Of a DNA stretch of 64,000 bases, positions 15,180-24,500 are shown one piece after another (position 1 is the first letter of the stretch; each line of letters starts with the position of its first letter). The position numbers and the translations under genes were made by a program. The stretch spans positions 525,427 to 589,426 of the forward strand of contig NZ_AQUR01000107.1 of the NCBI RefSeq assembly GCF_000372525.1, written 5' to 3'. The notes under the pieces were generated by a model. The model made no database searches, was not told the DNA's origin, and saw nothing but the letters and a program-made list of their open reading frames with translations. This DNA comes from Cupriavidus neocaledonicus. Lineage in GTDB: Bacteria > Pseudomonadota > Gammaproteobacteria > Burkholderiales > Burkholderiaceae.

Positions 15180-17098
15180 TGCAAAGCCCGATCGACAACG
15201 CGCCGATGGCGCAACCCGCCGGCACGCAGAGCGAGATCGCTCAGTATCTTCGTGCCCAGCAGAACAAGAGCCTGCTGCGCTTCATCACCTGCGGCAGCGT
15301 CGACGACGGCAAGAGCACGCTGATCGGCCGGCTGCTGTATGAATCGAAGATGCTGTTCGAGGACCAGCTGGCGCAGCTCGAGGCCGACTCGAAGAAGATG
15401 GGCACGCAAGGCGAGAACCTCGACTTCGCGCTGCTCGTGGACGGCCTCGCCGCCGAGCGCGAACAGGGCATCACCATCGACGTGGCCTACCGCTTCTTTG
15501 CCACCGACAAGCGCAAGTTCATCGTTGCCGACACCCCCGGGCACGAGCAATACACGCGCAACATGGTGACCGGCGCCTCCACCGCCGACCTCGCCATCCT
15601 GCTGGTCGATGCGCGCCGCGGCGTGCAGACGCAGACGCGGCGCCACAGCTACCTGGTGGCCACGCTGGGCATCCGGCGCGTGGTGCTGGCCGTCAACAAG
15701 CTGGACATGGTGGATTACTCGCGCGACGTCCATACGCGCATCGAGAAGGAGTACCGCGAGTTCGCGCGGCAGATCGGCCTGACCGATATCGTCTGCATTC
15801 CCATGTCCGCGCTGCGCGGCGACAACATCACCGAGCCCAGCGCCAATACGCCGTGGTACCAGGGCCCGACGCTGATGGACCACCTGGAGAGCGTGCCGAT
15901 CGACCACGTGCCGGCGCTGGACGAGTCGTTCCGGCTGCCGGTGCAGTGGGTCAACCGCCCCAACCTGGACTTCCGCGGCTTTGCCGGCACCGTCAGCGCC
16001 GGCGTGATCCGGCGTGGCGACCGCGTGCGCGCGCTGCCCTCCGGCCGCGAAAGCCACGTCACTGGCATCGTCGGCGCGGCCGGCGCATGCGAGCAAGCCA
16101 TGCGCGGCCAGGCGGTGACGCTGACCCTGGCCGACGAGATCGACGTCAGCCGCGGCGACGTGCTGGCCTGCGCCGACGACCCGCCCGCGGTGGCCGACCA
16201 GTTCGAGGCCACGCTGGTATGGATGAACGAGGACGCCATGCTGCCCGGGCGGCCCTACCTGCTCAAGCTCGGCACGCGCACCGTGGGCGTGACCGTGGCG
16301 CAGCCCAAGTACAAGGTCAACGTCAACACGCTCGAGCACCTGGCCGCGCGCACGCTGGAGCTGAACGAGATCGGCGTGTGCAACCTGCACCTGGACCAGC
16401 CGGTGGCGTTCGACCCGTACACGCGCAACCGCGAGCTGGGCGGCTTCATCCTGATCGACCGCCTCACCAACAACACGGTCGGCGCCGGCATGCTGCACTT
16501 TGCGCTGCGCCGGGCGCAGAACGTCCACTGGCAGGCCATCGACGTCGACCGCCGCGCGCATGCCGCGCTCAAGCACCAGTCGCCGCGCATCGTCTGGTTC
16601 ACCGGGCTGTCCGGCGCGGGCAAGTCCACCATCGCCAACCTGGTGGAAAAGCGCCTGCACGCGCTCGGCCACCACACCTACCTGCTCGATGGCGACAACG
16701 TGCGCCACGGCCTGAACAAGGACCTGGGCTTCTCCGAAGCGGACCGCATCGAGAACATCCGGCGCGTGGCCGAGGTCGCCAGGCTGATGCTGGACGCGGG
16801 GCTGATCGTGCTGGTGTCGTTCATTTCCCCCTTCCGCTGCGAACGCGAGATGGCGCGCGCACTGGCCGGTGACGGCGAATTCATCGAGGTCTTCATCGAC
16901 ACGCCGCTGGCGGTGGCCGAGCAGCGCGACCCCAAGGGCCTGTACCGCAAGGCGCGCCGCGGCGAACTGAAGAACTTCACCGGCATCGATTCGCCCTACG
17001 AGCCGCCCGAGCACCCGGAAATCCGCATCGACACCACCGGCGACAGCGCCGAGCAGGCGGCGGAGCGGATCGTGGCGTGGCTCAGGGACAGGGCTTAG
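15179..17098 (+). CDS. cysNC: Bifunctional sulfate adenylyltransferase subunit 1 / APS kinase
   Basis: A 639-residue fusion. The N-terminal GTPase (CysN) has G1 GSVDDGKST at residues 39-47, DTPGHEQY at about 118-125 and NKLD later. The C-terminal APS kinase (CysC) has a P-loop FTGLSGAGKST at about 474-484, LLDGDNVRHGLNKDLGFS, and a 'DPKGLYRKARRGELKNFTGID' segment. It makes APS with CysD and then phosphorylates it to PAPS. The same NodQ-type fusion serves Nod-factor sulfation in rhizobia. The true start at 15179 overlaps the cysD stop; the much longer in-frame extension to 13271 is antisense to the DUF1214 gene and is not real. Confidence 0.95.
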   Translation: MQSPIDNAPMAQPAGTQSEIAQYLRAQQNKSLLRFITCGSVDDGKSTLIGRLLYESKMLFEDQLAQLEADSKKMGTQGENLDFALLVDGLAAEREQGITIDVAYRFFATDKRKFIVADTPGHEQYTRNMVTGASTADLAILLVDARRGVQTQTRRHSYLVATLGIRRVVLAVNKLDMVDYSRDVHTRIEKEYREFARQIGLTDIVCIPMSALRGDNITEPSANTPWYQGPTLMDHLESVPIDHVPALDESFRLPVQWVNRPNLDFRGFAGTVSAGVIRRGDRVRALPSGRESHVTGIVGAAGACEQAMRGQAVTLTLADEIDVSRGDVLACADDPPAVADQFEATLVWMNEDAMLPGRPYLLKLGTRTVGVTVAQPKYKVNVNTLEHLAARTLELNEIGVCNLHLDQPVAFDPYTRNRELGGFILIDRLTNNTVGAGMLHFALRRAQNVHWQAIDVDRRAHAALKHQSPRIVWFTGLSGAGKSTIANLVEKRLHALGHHTYLLDGDNVRHGLNKDLGFSEADRIENIRRVAEVARLMLDAGLIVLVSFISPFRCEREMARALAGDGEFIEVFIDTPLAVAEQRDPKGLYRKARRGELKNFTGIDSPYEPPEHPEIRIDTTGDSAEQAAERIVAWLRDRA

Positions 17099-17137
17099 GG
17101 ACAGGGGCTTAGGGACAGGGCTTAGGGACAGGCCCTA
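17085..17137 (+). repeat. Short tandem repeat at the 3' end of cysNC
   Basis: Four near-identical units of about 14-15 bp built on 'CTTAGGGACAGGG' run from the last codons of cysNC past its stop at 17098. The first unit supplies the coding end (RDRA stop). This looks like replication slippage extending the gene end; no function is evident. Confidence 0.7.
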
Positions 17138-17254
17138 GGCGGAACGGACGATGAGGCGGTGGTGCGGGTGGGTACGATGGGCGAAACCGGTTTATCCCGG
17201 GAAAACCGACCGCGCCCGCCTGAACCCCTGCGCTTGCATCGCCGGCTGGGTGCT

Positions 17255-17278
17255 CCCTCTCCCGCTTGCGGGAGAGGG
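17255..17278. repeat. REP-like hairpin (copy 5)
   Basis: Perfect copy in the opposite orientation to copy 6. Its flank GGGTGAGGGCGGGCGCCTCGACGAAG is the reverse complement of the flank of copy 1. Copies 5 and 6 form a facing pair, as REP elements often do. Confidence 0.8.
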
Positions 17279-17350
17279 TTGGGGGTGAGGGCGGGCGCCT
17301 CGACGAAGTGCAGGCCGTCGGCCTTGCCAGCGCCTGCCCTCACCCCCTTC

Positions 17351-17374
17351 CCCTCTCCCGCAAGCGGGAGAGGG
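17351..17374. repeat. REP-like hairpin (copy 6)
   Basis: Perfect arm CCCTCTCCCGC inverted around AA, 22 bp upstream of the LuxR 2 start. Apart from the tandem repeat and these two hairpins, 17099-17396 holds nothing recognisable. Confidence 0.8.
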
Positions 17375-17396
17375 GAGCAAACCGCCGCCCTGCCAC

Positions 17397-18536
17397 ATGC
17401 CGCCAGACCCGTTGCCCGCCGCCGAACTCAGCGCCCTGCTCGCCCAGCTCTACCAGGGCCCCACCGAGCCGGTCCCCTGGGCCACCTTCCTCGAAAGCCT
17501 CCGCCAGCGCCTGGCCGCCGCCTTCGTCACGCTGGTGCTGCGCCACCCCGCCACCGACCGCCCCGGCCTGATCGTCAACGCCTCCGACTACGGCCCTCAT
17601 CTTCCCGGCGAGCCCTCATACAGCGAGCAATACTATGCGCTGTGCCCCTTCCTGGACCTGCACCCCGACCGCCTCTTCTGCGCCGACGAACTGTTCGGCG
17701 AAGCCGGCTGGCTGGCCCATCCGTTCTACGCGCAATACCTGCAGCCGCTCGGCCTGCGCTACATCCTGGCAGCCAACCTGGTCACGCCGGATGGCGTCGA
17801 ATGCGCGCTGTTCATCAGCCGCACCGCGGCGGGACAGGACTTCACCAGCGCCGACAAGGCGCTGCTGCAGGACCTGCTGCCGCACCTGAAGCGCGCAGTC
17901 GACCTGCACGCCGCGCTCGACGTGCTCGCCTCCGAACGGTCGCTCTACGCCGACGCGGTCGACCGCATGCAGGTGGGCACCGTCATCCTCGACGAACACG
18001 GCCGCTGCATCCGCAGCAACGACGTCGCCGGCCGCCTGCTGCGCGCCCGCGACGGCCTCTACCTGGCAGACGGCGCGCTGCAAGCGCACTGCCCGATGGA
18101 AAACCGCAGGTTCCGCAAGATCCTGGAAAGCGCCGCGCAAGCCCATGCGCTGGCCACGCCGCGCAGCGAAGTCACCACGCTCAGCCGGCCCGCCGCGCCC
18201 ACGCCGCTGAGCGTGCTGGTGCGGCCCATCCCGCTTAGCTACCGCAGCGAGGACAAGGCCCGCCGCCCCGCGGTAGCGGTCTTCATCCGCGATCCTGCGG
18301 GTTCACCCCGCAACACCCACGCCAGCCTGCGCAAGCTGTTCCACCTGACCCCCACCGAGATCGAGCTGGCGCTGCTGATGGTCGACGGTCTGACCCTCGA
18401 TGAGGCCGCCGCGCGGCTGGGCGTGAAGAAGAACACGGCGCGGGCGCATTTGCGGGGGATCTTTGCGAAGACGGGGGCGACGCGGCAGGCGGTGTTGGTG
18501 AAGATGTTGCTGTCCAGCGTGGTGGGGATGGGGTAA
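17397..18536 (+). CDS. LuxR-family transcriptional regulator (paralogue 2)
   Basis: A 379-residue protein with a C-terminal LuxR HTH (FHLTPTEIELALLMVDGLTL, then DEAAARLGVKKNTARAHLRG) and a PAS-like middle segment (DRMQVGTVILDEHGRCIRSN). It is closely similar along its whole length to the regulator at 5147-6325, so the two arose by duplication. It starts with ATG at 17397, only 22 bp after a REP hairpin, and has no strong ribosome-binding site; a short leader or a later start is possible. Divergence is greatest in the N-terminal sensing half and in the 'ENRxFxxIL' region, so the two may sense different ligands. It probably acts on the genes between 1 and 17 kb. Confidence 0.87.
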   Translation: MPPDPLPAAELSALLAQLYQGPTEPVPWATFLESLRQRLAAAFVTLVLRHPATDRPGLIVNASDYGPHLPGEPSYSEQYYALCPFLDLHPDRLFCADELFGEAGWLAHPFYAQYLQPLGLRYILAANLVTPDGVECALFISRTAAGQDFTSADKALLQDLLPHLKRAVDLHAALDVLASERSLYADAVDRMQVGTVILDEHGRCIRSNDVAGRLLRARDGLYLADGALQAHCPMENRRFRKILESAAQAHALATPRSEVTTLSRPAAPTPLSVLVRPIPLSYRSEDKARRPAVAVFIRDPAGSPRNTHASLRKLFHLTPTEIELALLMVDGLTLDEAAARLGVKKNTARAHLRGIFAKTGATRQAVLVKMLLSSVVGMG

Positions 18537-18870
18537 GGGGGTCGCGTGGCGGGGATGGCCCCGCCGGCCTCGGCTCGCCTGGCAATTCAATGACCGACCG
18601 GTCGGGCTGACAACCAGGGGGGCTTCCCACTCTGCCGGTTTGCCCCGGGCACCGGATCAGAACCATGGGGACCAGGCAGGAAATACCCCAGACCGTCAAC
18701 GATGACATTGAAGCCCCGGTGTTGGGCACCTAAGATGGAGTTTCTGGCGCGAGCGGCAAGCTTGCCATCGCCAGAATGTGGTCTGCGATGACTGGACCCT
18801 CCGATCCAGGCGGACCTGCGGTGTAGTGTAGTCCCGTAGCAAGAATAGACCTATAGCTTGGGAGACAACT
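18537..18870. other. Gene-free stretch with one 12-bp palindrome
   Basis: About 330 bp with no credible gene on either strand. The only structure seen is the palindrome CCGACCGGTCGG at 18594-18605. A 22-codon reading frame at 18664-18732 (start MGTRQEIPQTV) lacks any further support. Confidence 0.4.
18594..18605. promoter_or_regulatory. CCGACCGGTCGG palindrome, possible TetR-type operator
   Basis: A perfect 12-bp palindrome, of the shape bound by many TetR-family repressors. It lies about 265 bp upstream of the small gene at 18871. No TetR gene is in the window. Confidence 0.3.
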
Positions 18871-19116
18871 GTGCTGAGTCATCATGAAATCGCCACGCTG
18901 GTCCTGGTAAACGACCGCTCCGACGCCACCGGGCTGGACCACGCCGATATGCAGGCGCTGCTCGAGAAGCAGCTCATCACGCTCGAGCGTCTGGGGCCAA
19001 CCCTTGCACATCCGCAAGTCACGATTCAAGGCTACGCCTTTCTCAAAGCGGTCGGTCGTGTTCGCGCAAGCGACGCTGCGGCACGACAGCAGGCCGCCTG
19101 CAGACCCTCGCTTTAA
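18871..19116 (+). CDS. Small conserved-looking protein of unknown function
   Basis: An 81-residue protein from a GTG start at 18871 with GGGAGA seven to nine bases upstream. The sequence MLSHHEIATLVLVNDRSDAT continues with GLDHADMQALLEKQLITLER, compatible with an alpha-helical protein. It has no signal peptide or cysteine cluster. It precedes a phasin and a PhaB gene on the same strand (156 bp before the phasin), so it may belong to the polyhydroxyalkanoate set. No family is recognised; the tail (AAARQQAACRPSL) is low-complexity. Confidence 0.6.
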   Translation: MLSHHEIATLVLVNDRSDATGLDHADMQALLEKQLITLERLGPTLAHPQVTIQGYAFLKAVGRVRASDAAARQQAACRPSL

Positions 19117-19272
19117 CCGTTCGGAAGCTGTCGGCTGCCCCGGCCGGCTTGCGCGACGGGGGCAGCCGGCATGCCAATGCGGGCATGGCAATCGTCGTGC
19201 CTTGGGCCTCCGCTCCGCGCAGGACGGGTCTCGCCATCGTTGCGGGGGGCGGCAATTATCTGGAGACGCAAC

Positions 19273-19836
19273 ATGACAAAGTGGTCCCCTGAGCAAATCA
19301 GCAAGCTTCAGATTACCGGCATCGACGCCTGGGCGGGGCTGGCCAGCAAGTCGCTGGATTGCATCGCGAGGTTGGTGGACCTGAATCTGCAGACCATGAA
19401 AACGACCCTGGAAGACGGGCAGGAGTGCGCCAGGAAGGCCTTGTCGACCAAAGACTCGCAAACACTGGTGGAACTGCAGGCGGAATTGTTCCAACCCACG
19501 GCCGAAGCGATGCTGGCGTATCGACGCCGGGTGCAGGAGATTCTTGCCGATGCACAGGCAAACGTCGAGAAGGTGCTGGAGGTGCAGTACGCCGCCGGCA
19601 AGCGCGAGGTGCAGGGATTGATGGAAACCGCCCTGGGCAACGCACCGGCAACCCCGATGACGCCTTTTGCGGCCTGGCAGGAGGCGCTTAACGCCACCAC
19701 GGCGCTCTTCGATTCCATGCAAGCCACGGCAACGCAGGCGATGCAGATGGCCGGGAACGGCTTCGATTCTGCCGCCGAGGCGACGTCCAAGGGCGTACGA
19801 CGCCGCACGGCACCCGCCCCGCACACGGCGGGGTAA
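19273..19836 (+). CDS. Phasin family protein (PHA granule-associated)
   Basis: A 187-residue protein from ATG 19273, reading MTKWSPEQISKLQITGIDAW. The amphipathic helical repeats (LDLNLQTMKTTLEDGQECAR, then LFQPTAEAMLAYRRRVQEIL) and the overall length fit the phasin_2 family, which coats polyhydroxybutyrate granules. Phasins cover the granule surface and control its size. The gene lies 72 bp before the PhaB-type reductase and shares its direction, consistent with a small PHA operon. The Arg-rich C terminus (KGVRRRTAPAPHTAG) resembles the nucleoid-binding tails of some phasin-like proteins, which is only suggestive. Confidence 0.85.
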   Translation: MTKWSPEQISKLQITGIDAWAGLASKSLDCIARLVDLNLQTMKTTLEDGQECARKALSTKDSQTLVELQAELFQPTAEAMLAYRRRVQEILADAQANVEKVLEVQYAAGKREVQGLMETALGNAPATPMTPFAAWQEALNATTALFDSMQATATQAMQMAGNGFDSAAEATSKGVRRRTAPAPHTAG

Positions 19837-19908
19837 TGCTGCAGCGCAAAGCCGGCGTACCGAAGCCGACGCATTTCCCCGCGAAGTCAGACTCAGGAGA
19901 TCGGAGAC

Positions 19909-20652
19909 ATGACGAAACGAATCGCCATCGTGACAGGAGGCATGGGCGGGCTTGGCGAAGCGATCAGCGTCCGGCTACAGGACTCGGGTTGCACCGTCGC
20001 GGTCACGCATTCGCATGGCAACAGCGGCGTCGATGCCTGGCTGGCGAGAATGGAAGAAGGCGGCAGAAAATTCCACGCCTATCCCGTGGACGTTGCCGAC
20101 TACGAATCGTGCCAACTATGTGTTGCGGCCATTCACAAGGAACTGGGCCCCACCGACATCCTGGTCAACAACGCCGGCATCACGCGCGATGCCAGCTTCA
20201 GGAAGATGGACAAGGTCAATTGGGACGCGGTCATCCGCACCAACCTCGACTCGGTGTTCAACATGACCAAGCCGGTGTGTGAAGGCATGGTCAGCCGCGG
20301 CTGGGGCCGCATCATCAACATCTCTTCGATCATCGGCTCCAAGGGCGGCTTCGGTCAGGCCAATTACGCCGCGGCCAAGGCCGGCATGCATGGTTTCACC
20401 AAATCGCTGGCGCTAGAAGTTGCCAGGAGCGGCGTGACGGTCAACACGGTGTCGCCGGGCTTTATCGCCACCAAAATGGTGACGGCGATCCCGCAAGACA
20501 TCCTCGACACCAAGATCATTCCGCAAATCCCCGTCGGCCGCCTGGGAAAGCCGGAGGAAGTGGCGGCGTTGGTCGCCTATCTTTGCTCGCACGAGGCCGG
20601 CTTCGTGACCGGAGCGAACATAGCGATCAACGGAGGACAGCATTTGCAGTGA
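19909..20652 (+). CDS. phaB: Acetoacetyl-CoA reductase (PhaB type)
   Basis: A 247-residue SDR with AGGAG before ATG 19909. It has the PhaB pattern throughout: TGGMGGLGEAIS for NADP binding, NNAGITRDASFRKMDKVNWDAV, the catalytic Ser in IINISSIIGSKGGFGQANYAAAKAG (Tyr and Lys in YxxxK), and VSPGFIATKMV. By family it reduces acetoacetyl-CoA to (R)-3-hydroxybutyryl-CoA for polyhydroxybutyrate synthesis in the cytoplasm. No phaA or phaC is adjacent, so this is an extra copy rather than the main phaCAB operon. The closely related FabG would be an alternative, but the GITRDxxFRKM block favours PhaB. Confidence 0.9.
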   Translation: MTKRIAIVTGGMGGLGEAISVRLQDSGCTVAVTHSHGNSGVDAWLARMEEGGRKFHAYPVDVADYESCQLCVAAIHKELGPTDILVNNAGITRDASFRKMDKVNWDAVIRTNLDSVFNMTKPVCEGMVSRGWGRIINISSIIGSKGGFGQANYAAAKAGMHGFTKSLALEVARSGVTVNTVSPGFIATKMVTAIPQDILDTKIIPQIPVGRLGKPEEVAALVAYLCSHEAGFVTGANIAINGGQHLQ

Positions 20653-20726
20653 GGTTGAGGACCGGCGTGCGGGGCCGGGCGGGCGTGCTAGCATGAATGC
20701 CTTCGCCCTCCTCCGCCCTGCTTCCC

Positions 20727-21299
20727 ATGACAACGCTCTACGCGACGCTTGGCGTTCAGTCCGACGCCACCGTGGACGAGATCAGGCTTGCCTATCGCCG
20801 TGCGGCAATGAAATGGCATCCGGACCGCAATCCCGGCCGCGAAGCCGAAAGCCATGCCGCCTTCCAGCAGATTCGCGATGCCTATGCGATTCTGTCCGAC
20901 GCCGAGCAACGCCAGGTCTACGACGATGTCTTCGAACGCGAAATGCGCCGGTGGGAAGCCGAGCACGCAGCCCAGGAGGCCGAGGAGCGCCAGGCACAGG
21001 AGCAGGCGAGACGCGTCGCGCAGGAACATTACGAGAAGATGGTTGCCATCGCGATGCGCTTTGCCGAGGCGGGGCATTCGCGCGACGTCCTGTTCGGCGT
21101 CCTGCTGGGCAAGGACTGCGAGACGGATCTCGCCGCACAAATTGCCGACAGCGTTCATGCACTGCAGGCGTCGCGCCAGGCATGCGCCGGGCAGGCGTGC
21201 GACGAGGCCGCAGCGCCGGCGGATGCCGGCACCGCGCGCACCGGGATACCCACCAGCGCGTTCGAGGCCTTCTGGCAAGGGCTGTTCAGGTTTCGCTAG
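20727..21299 (+). CDS. J-domain (DnaJ-like) protein
   Basis: A 190-residue protein with an N-terminal J domain at residues 1-65: MTTLYATLGVQSDATVDEIR, the invariant HPD in MKWHPDRNPG, and FQQIRDAYAILSDAEQRQVYD. After it comes an acidic, Glu/Gln/Ala-rich coiled-coil stretch (EREMRRWEAEHAAQEAEERQ) and a short C-terminal domain without zinc fingers or a substrate-binding domain. So it is a type III J protein that would recruit DnaK to a specific client. The start at 20727 was preferred because the J domain begins at once; 20697 is possible. It has a 75-bp gap after phaB. Confidence 0.85.
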   Translation: MTTLYATLGVQSDATVDEIRLAYRRAAMKWHPDRNPGREAESHAAFQQIRDAYAILSDAEQRQVYDDVFEREMRRWEAEHAAQEAEERQAQEQARRVAQEHYEKMVAIAMRFAEAGHSRDVLFGVLLGKDCETDLAAQIADSVHALQASRQACAGQACDEAAAPADAGTARTGIPTSAFEAFWQGLFRFR

Positions 21300-21560
21300 C
21301 AGCCGCTTGCGGACGCGCGCGTGGGCGCTTGCCACGCCATAGACGCTGCGTTGATGTGTCTCCACGCAAGCAACTCACCCCCCGCTTTGGTGGGGTGTTG
21401 GCGTTGCAAAATTGAATCTCTGTTAACCGCCGTTTGATATAGATTGTAAAGACATTTAGAGCCACGGTTCGCTTGGCAGAACCTGGCCGTCGTTATCTTT
21501 TGGTATCAGCCGTCGGCGAGGACCGCGATCACCGGTCACCGCCCGGATCCGGGGGAGACA

Positions 21561-24500
21561 ATGTTGCGTCAGGTGCTTGCGCGCATGCCGAGCCCGCTTG
21601 GACGCCTTGGGTCGCGTTCCATCACGGCGGGCACGGTGCTTCTTGGGGCGCTGACGACGGCTGTCGTCTATGCGTTCTGCACCGACCTGCTGGAAAGGGA
21701 TGTCCGGCTGCGCTTCGAGAACGATACCGGCGACGTGGTCCAGCAGATCGATACGCGGATCCGGCTCTATACCGACGTGCTGGTCACGATGCAGGCGCTG
21801 TTCGGTGCCAGCGACCATGTCTCGCGCAGCGAGTTTCGCGACTTCGTCGTCGGCCTGAACCTGCCGCAGCGCTACCCCGGTTTCCAGACCCTGAACTACG
21901 CGCCCTATGTGCCGGCGCCAGAGATCGATGCGTTTGTCGACAGGCAACGCAATGATCCGATCCTGCGCGAAGCCGGCGTGACGTTCACCCTCCGGCCGCC
22001 GGGCCAGCGGCCGGGCTACTTCGTCCTGACCTATGTCGAGCCGCTCGACACCAACCTGCCGTCGCTCGGTGTGGACATGGGTGCCGAACCACGCCGCCTG
22101 GCCGCGCTGGAGCGCGCCCGCGATACCGGGCAATCGGTGAGCAGCGGCCGGCTGATCTTCAGCGATGCCAGGAATCCTCATGTGGGCATCGCGCTGCGGC
22201 TGCCGGTGTATCGCAGGGCGCTGAACCTGGATTCCGTGGAGGCGCGCCGGGCCGCTTACGTCGGCTCGGTCGGCGCCGGCATCCGGGTGGCGGATCTGCT
22301 CAAGGACCTGGTCAGCAACCAGAACCTGCGCCCGATCCGGTTTCGCGTCCATGACGCCGGCGACGTCGCGGCGCCGGCCGATGCCCTGTCCGCCGGCAAC
22401 CTCCTTTACGACAGCCGCACCGGGCTGGCGACGCCGCGGCCGGGGCGTGCCACGGAAGGCCGCGCAGCGCCGCGCGCGGGCACGCCGGCGGACGCAGCGG
22501 CGGACACACCGGCGGCTTCGGCGGCCAGCCGGGACGACCTGACCAAGAGCGTGGAGCGCGACTTCGGCGGACGGCGCTGGATCATTGCCTTCGCCGCCGA
22601 CTCGCGCGCGATCGGCGGTCCGCAACGCTATCTGCCGACGCTGGTGATCATTTCCGGGATGATCATCACCGTGCTGCTGGGCTGGCTGGCCTATGCCTTG
22701 TCCAGCTCGCGGGCACGCGCCGTTGCCGTCGCCGACCAGATGACGCACAGCCTGCGCGAGAGCCAGGCGGCGCTGGCCGAGGCGCAGCAGATTGCCCAGC
22801 TGGGCGACTGGCGCATCGACCTGGGCAAGGATGTCGCTCACTTTTCACGGGAAATGGGTCGCCTGCTGGGCTGGCGCGGCCACCGGCCGAGCCCGGACAC
22901 GCTGTTCCAGGCGATCGAGAGCAGCCATCGCGCCGTGCTGCGGGAACGGATGGAAAAAGCGGTGCGGGATCGCCAGCCGTTCGAGCTCGAGTGCCCTTAC
23001 CGTTCGCAGCGCGGACGGCGCGGCTGGTTGCATCTGATTTGCCACGCGCAGGGACCGGCGGGCAACAGTACCGCCTTGCGCGGCACCGCGCAGGATATCA
23101 GCCAGCGCAAGTCGGCCGAACAGGCCCGCGCGCAGGAGCACCAGATCGCCCTGCACCTGGCCACGGCCGACAGTGAAGCCGAAGTGCTGGAGGATATCGT
23201 CCACACCCTGCTGGAAGGCATGGAGTGGGAGGCCGGGGCATTCTGGCCGTCCGACGACGGCCATGGCAACAAGCTGCCGCAGGTACGCCTGAGCCGCGCC
23301 AAGGCACTCGAGTCCTGGCTCGCTGCGCGCCCTGCCCGGGCCGCGGGGGCCCCGGCCATCGCGGCGCCACAATGGTATGCGGGACTCCATGACGTAGCCA
23401 GGCATGCGCAGGCCGGCTGGCTCGCCAGTGGCGGCATCCGCACGGTATTCGCCTTTCCGCTGAGCCGGGGTCACGTGACCCTTGGCGTGGTCGAACTTTA
23501 TTCCCGCACCCGGCGCGCCGCCGATGTCCATGCCCTGGCGATGGCCGGCGGCATTGCCAGCCAGACCGGGCATTTCCTGCTGCGGCGGCAGGCCGAGGAA
23601 AACCTGCGTTTCATCGCCAACCACGATTCCCTGACCGGTCTGCCCAACCGGCTGATGTTCAAGGCCGAGTTCGAAAAGGCCCTGGCGCGCGCGCGCGCCG
23701 GCGGGCAGGCACTGCATGTGATCTTCGTCGACCTGGACGAATTCAAGGTCGTCAATGACACCATCGGCCACAACGCCGGCGATGCCGTGCTGCGCGAAAT
23801 GGCCGAGCGGCTTCGCCAGGGCCTGCCCGAGGTGGAGCTGATCACGCGCTTCGGTGGTGACGAGTTTGTCGTGCTGCTCGACCCGAAGGGCGATCCGACC
23901 CTTCTTGGCCGGACCATCTCGCAACTGCAGGCCGTGCTCACGCCCGCCTTTGTCATCAACGAATCCGAGATGCGGATGACCGCCAGCATCGGCATCAGCT
24001 CGTTCCCCGAAGACGGCGACGACTGGCAAACCCTGCTCAAGCATGCCGACCTGGCCATGTACGGCGCCAAGCAGCTGGGCAAGAACGGCTACCAGTTCTA
24101 TTGCCGCGGCATGAGCACCACACTGCAGCGGCGCATCGACATGGAGTCGCACCTGCACCGCGCGCTCGAGAACGACGAGTTCGTGCTCTATTACCAGCCG
24201 CGTATCGCGCTGGCATCGGGAACCTGCACCGCCGTCGAGGCACTGATCCGCTGGCACCACCCCGAGCTGGGGCTGGTCATGCCCGCCGACTTCATTCCCT
24301 TCGCCGAGCAAAGCGGCGCCATCGTCGAGATCGGCGCCTGGGCGCTGCGCGAGGCGTGCCGCCAGAATGCCAAATGGCTGGCCCAGGGCCTGCCGCCGGT
24401 GCGGGTCTCGGTCAATCTCTCCGCCCGGCAGTTCGCCGACAAAGCGCTCAGGCTGACCATCATCGATGCGCTGCGCCAGGCCCCCCTGCCCGGCAACCTG

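Noticed and set aside
18664..18732. A 22-codon frame beginning MGTRQEIPQTV
   Set aside because: No ribosome-binding site, no homologue recognised, and no related maturation genes.
21456..22841. A 461-codon minus-strand frame over the GGDEF/EAL gene
   Set aside because: Composition is Arg/Gln/His-rich with no motif. The plus frame has complete CHASE, GGDEF and EAL domains.
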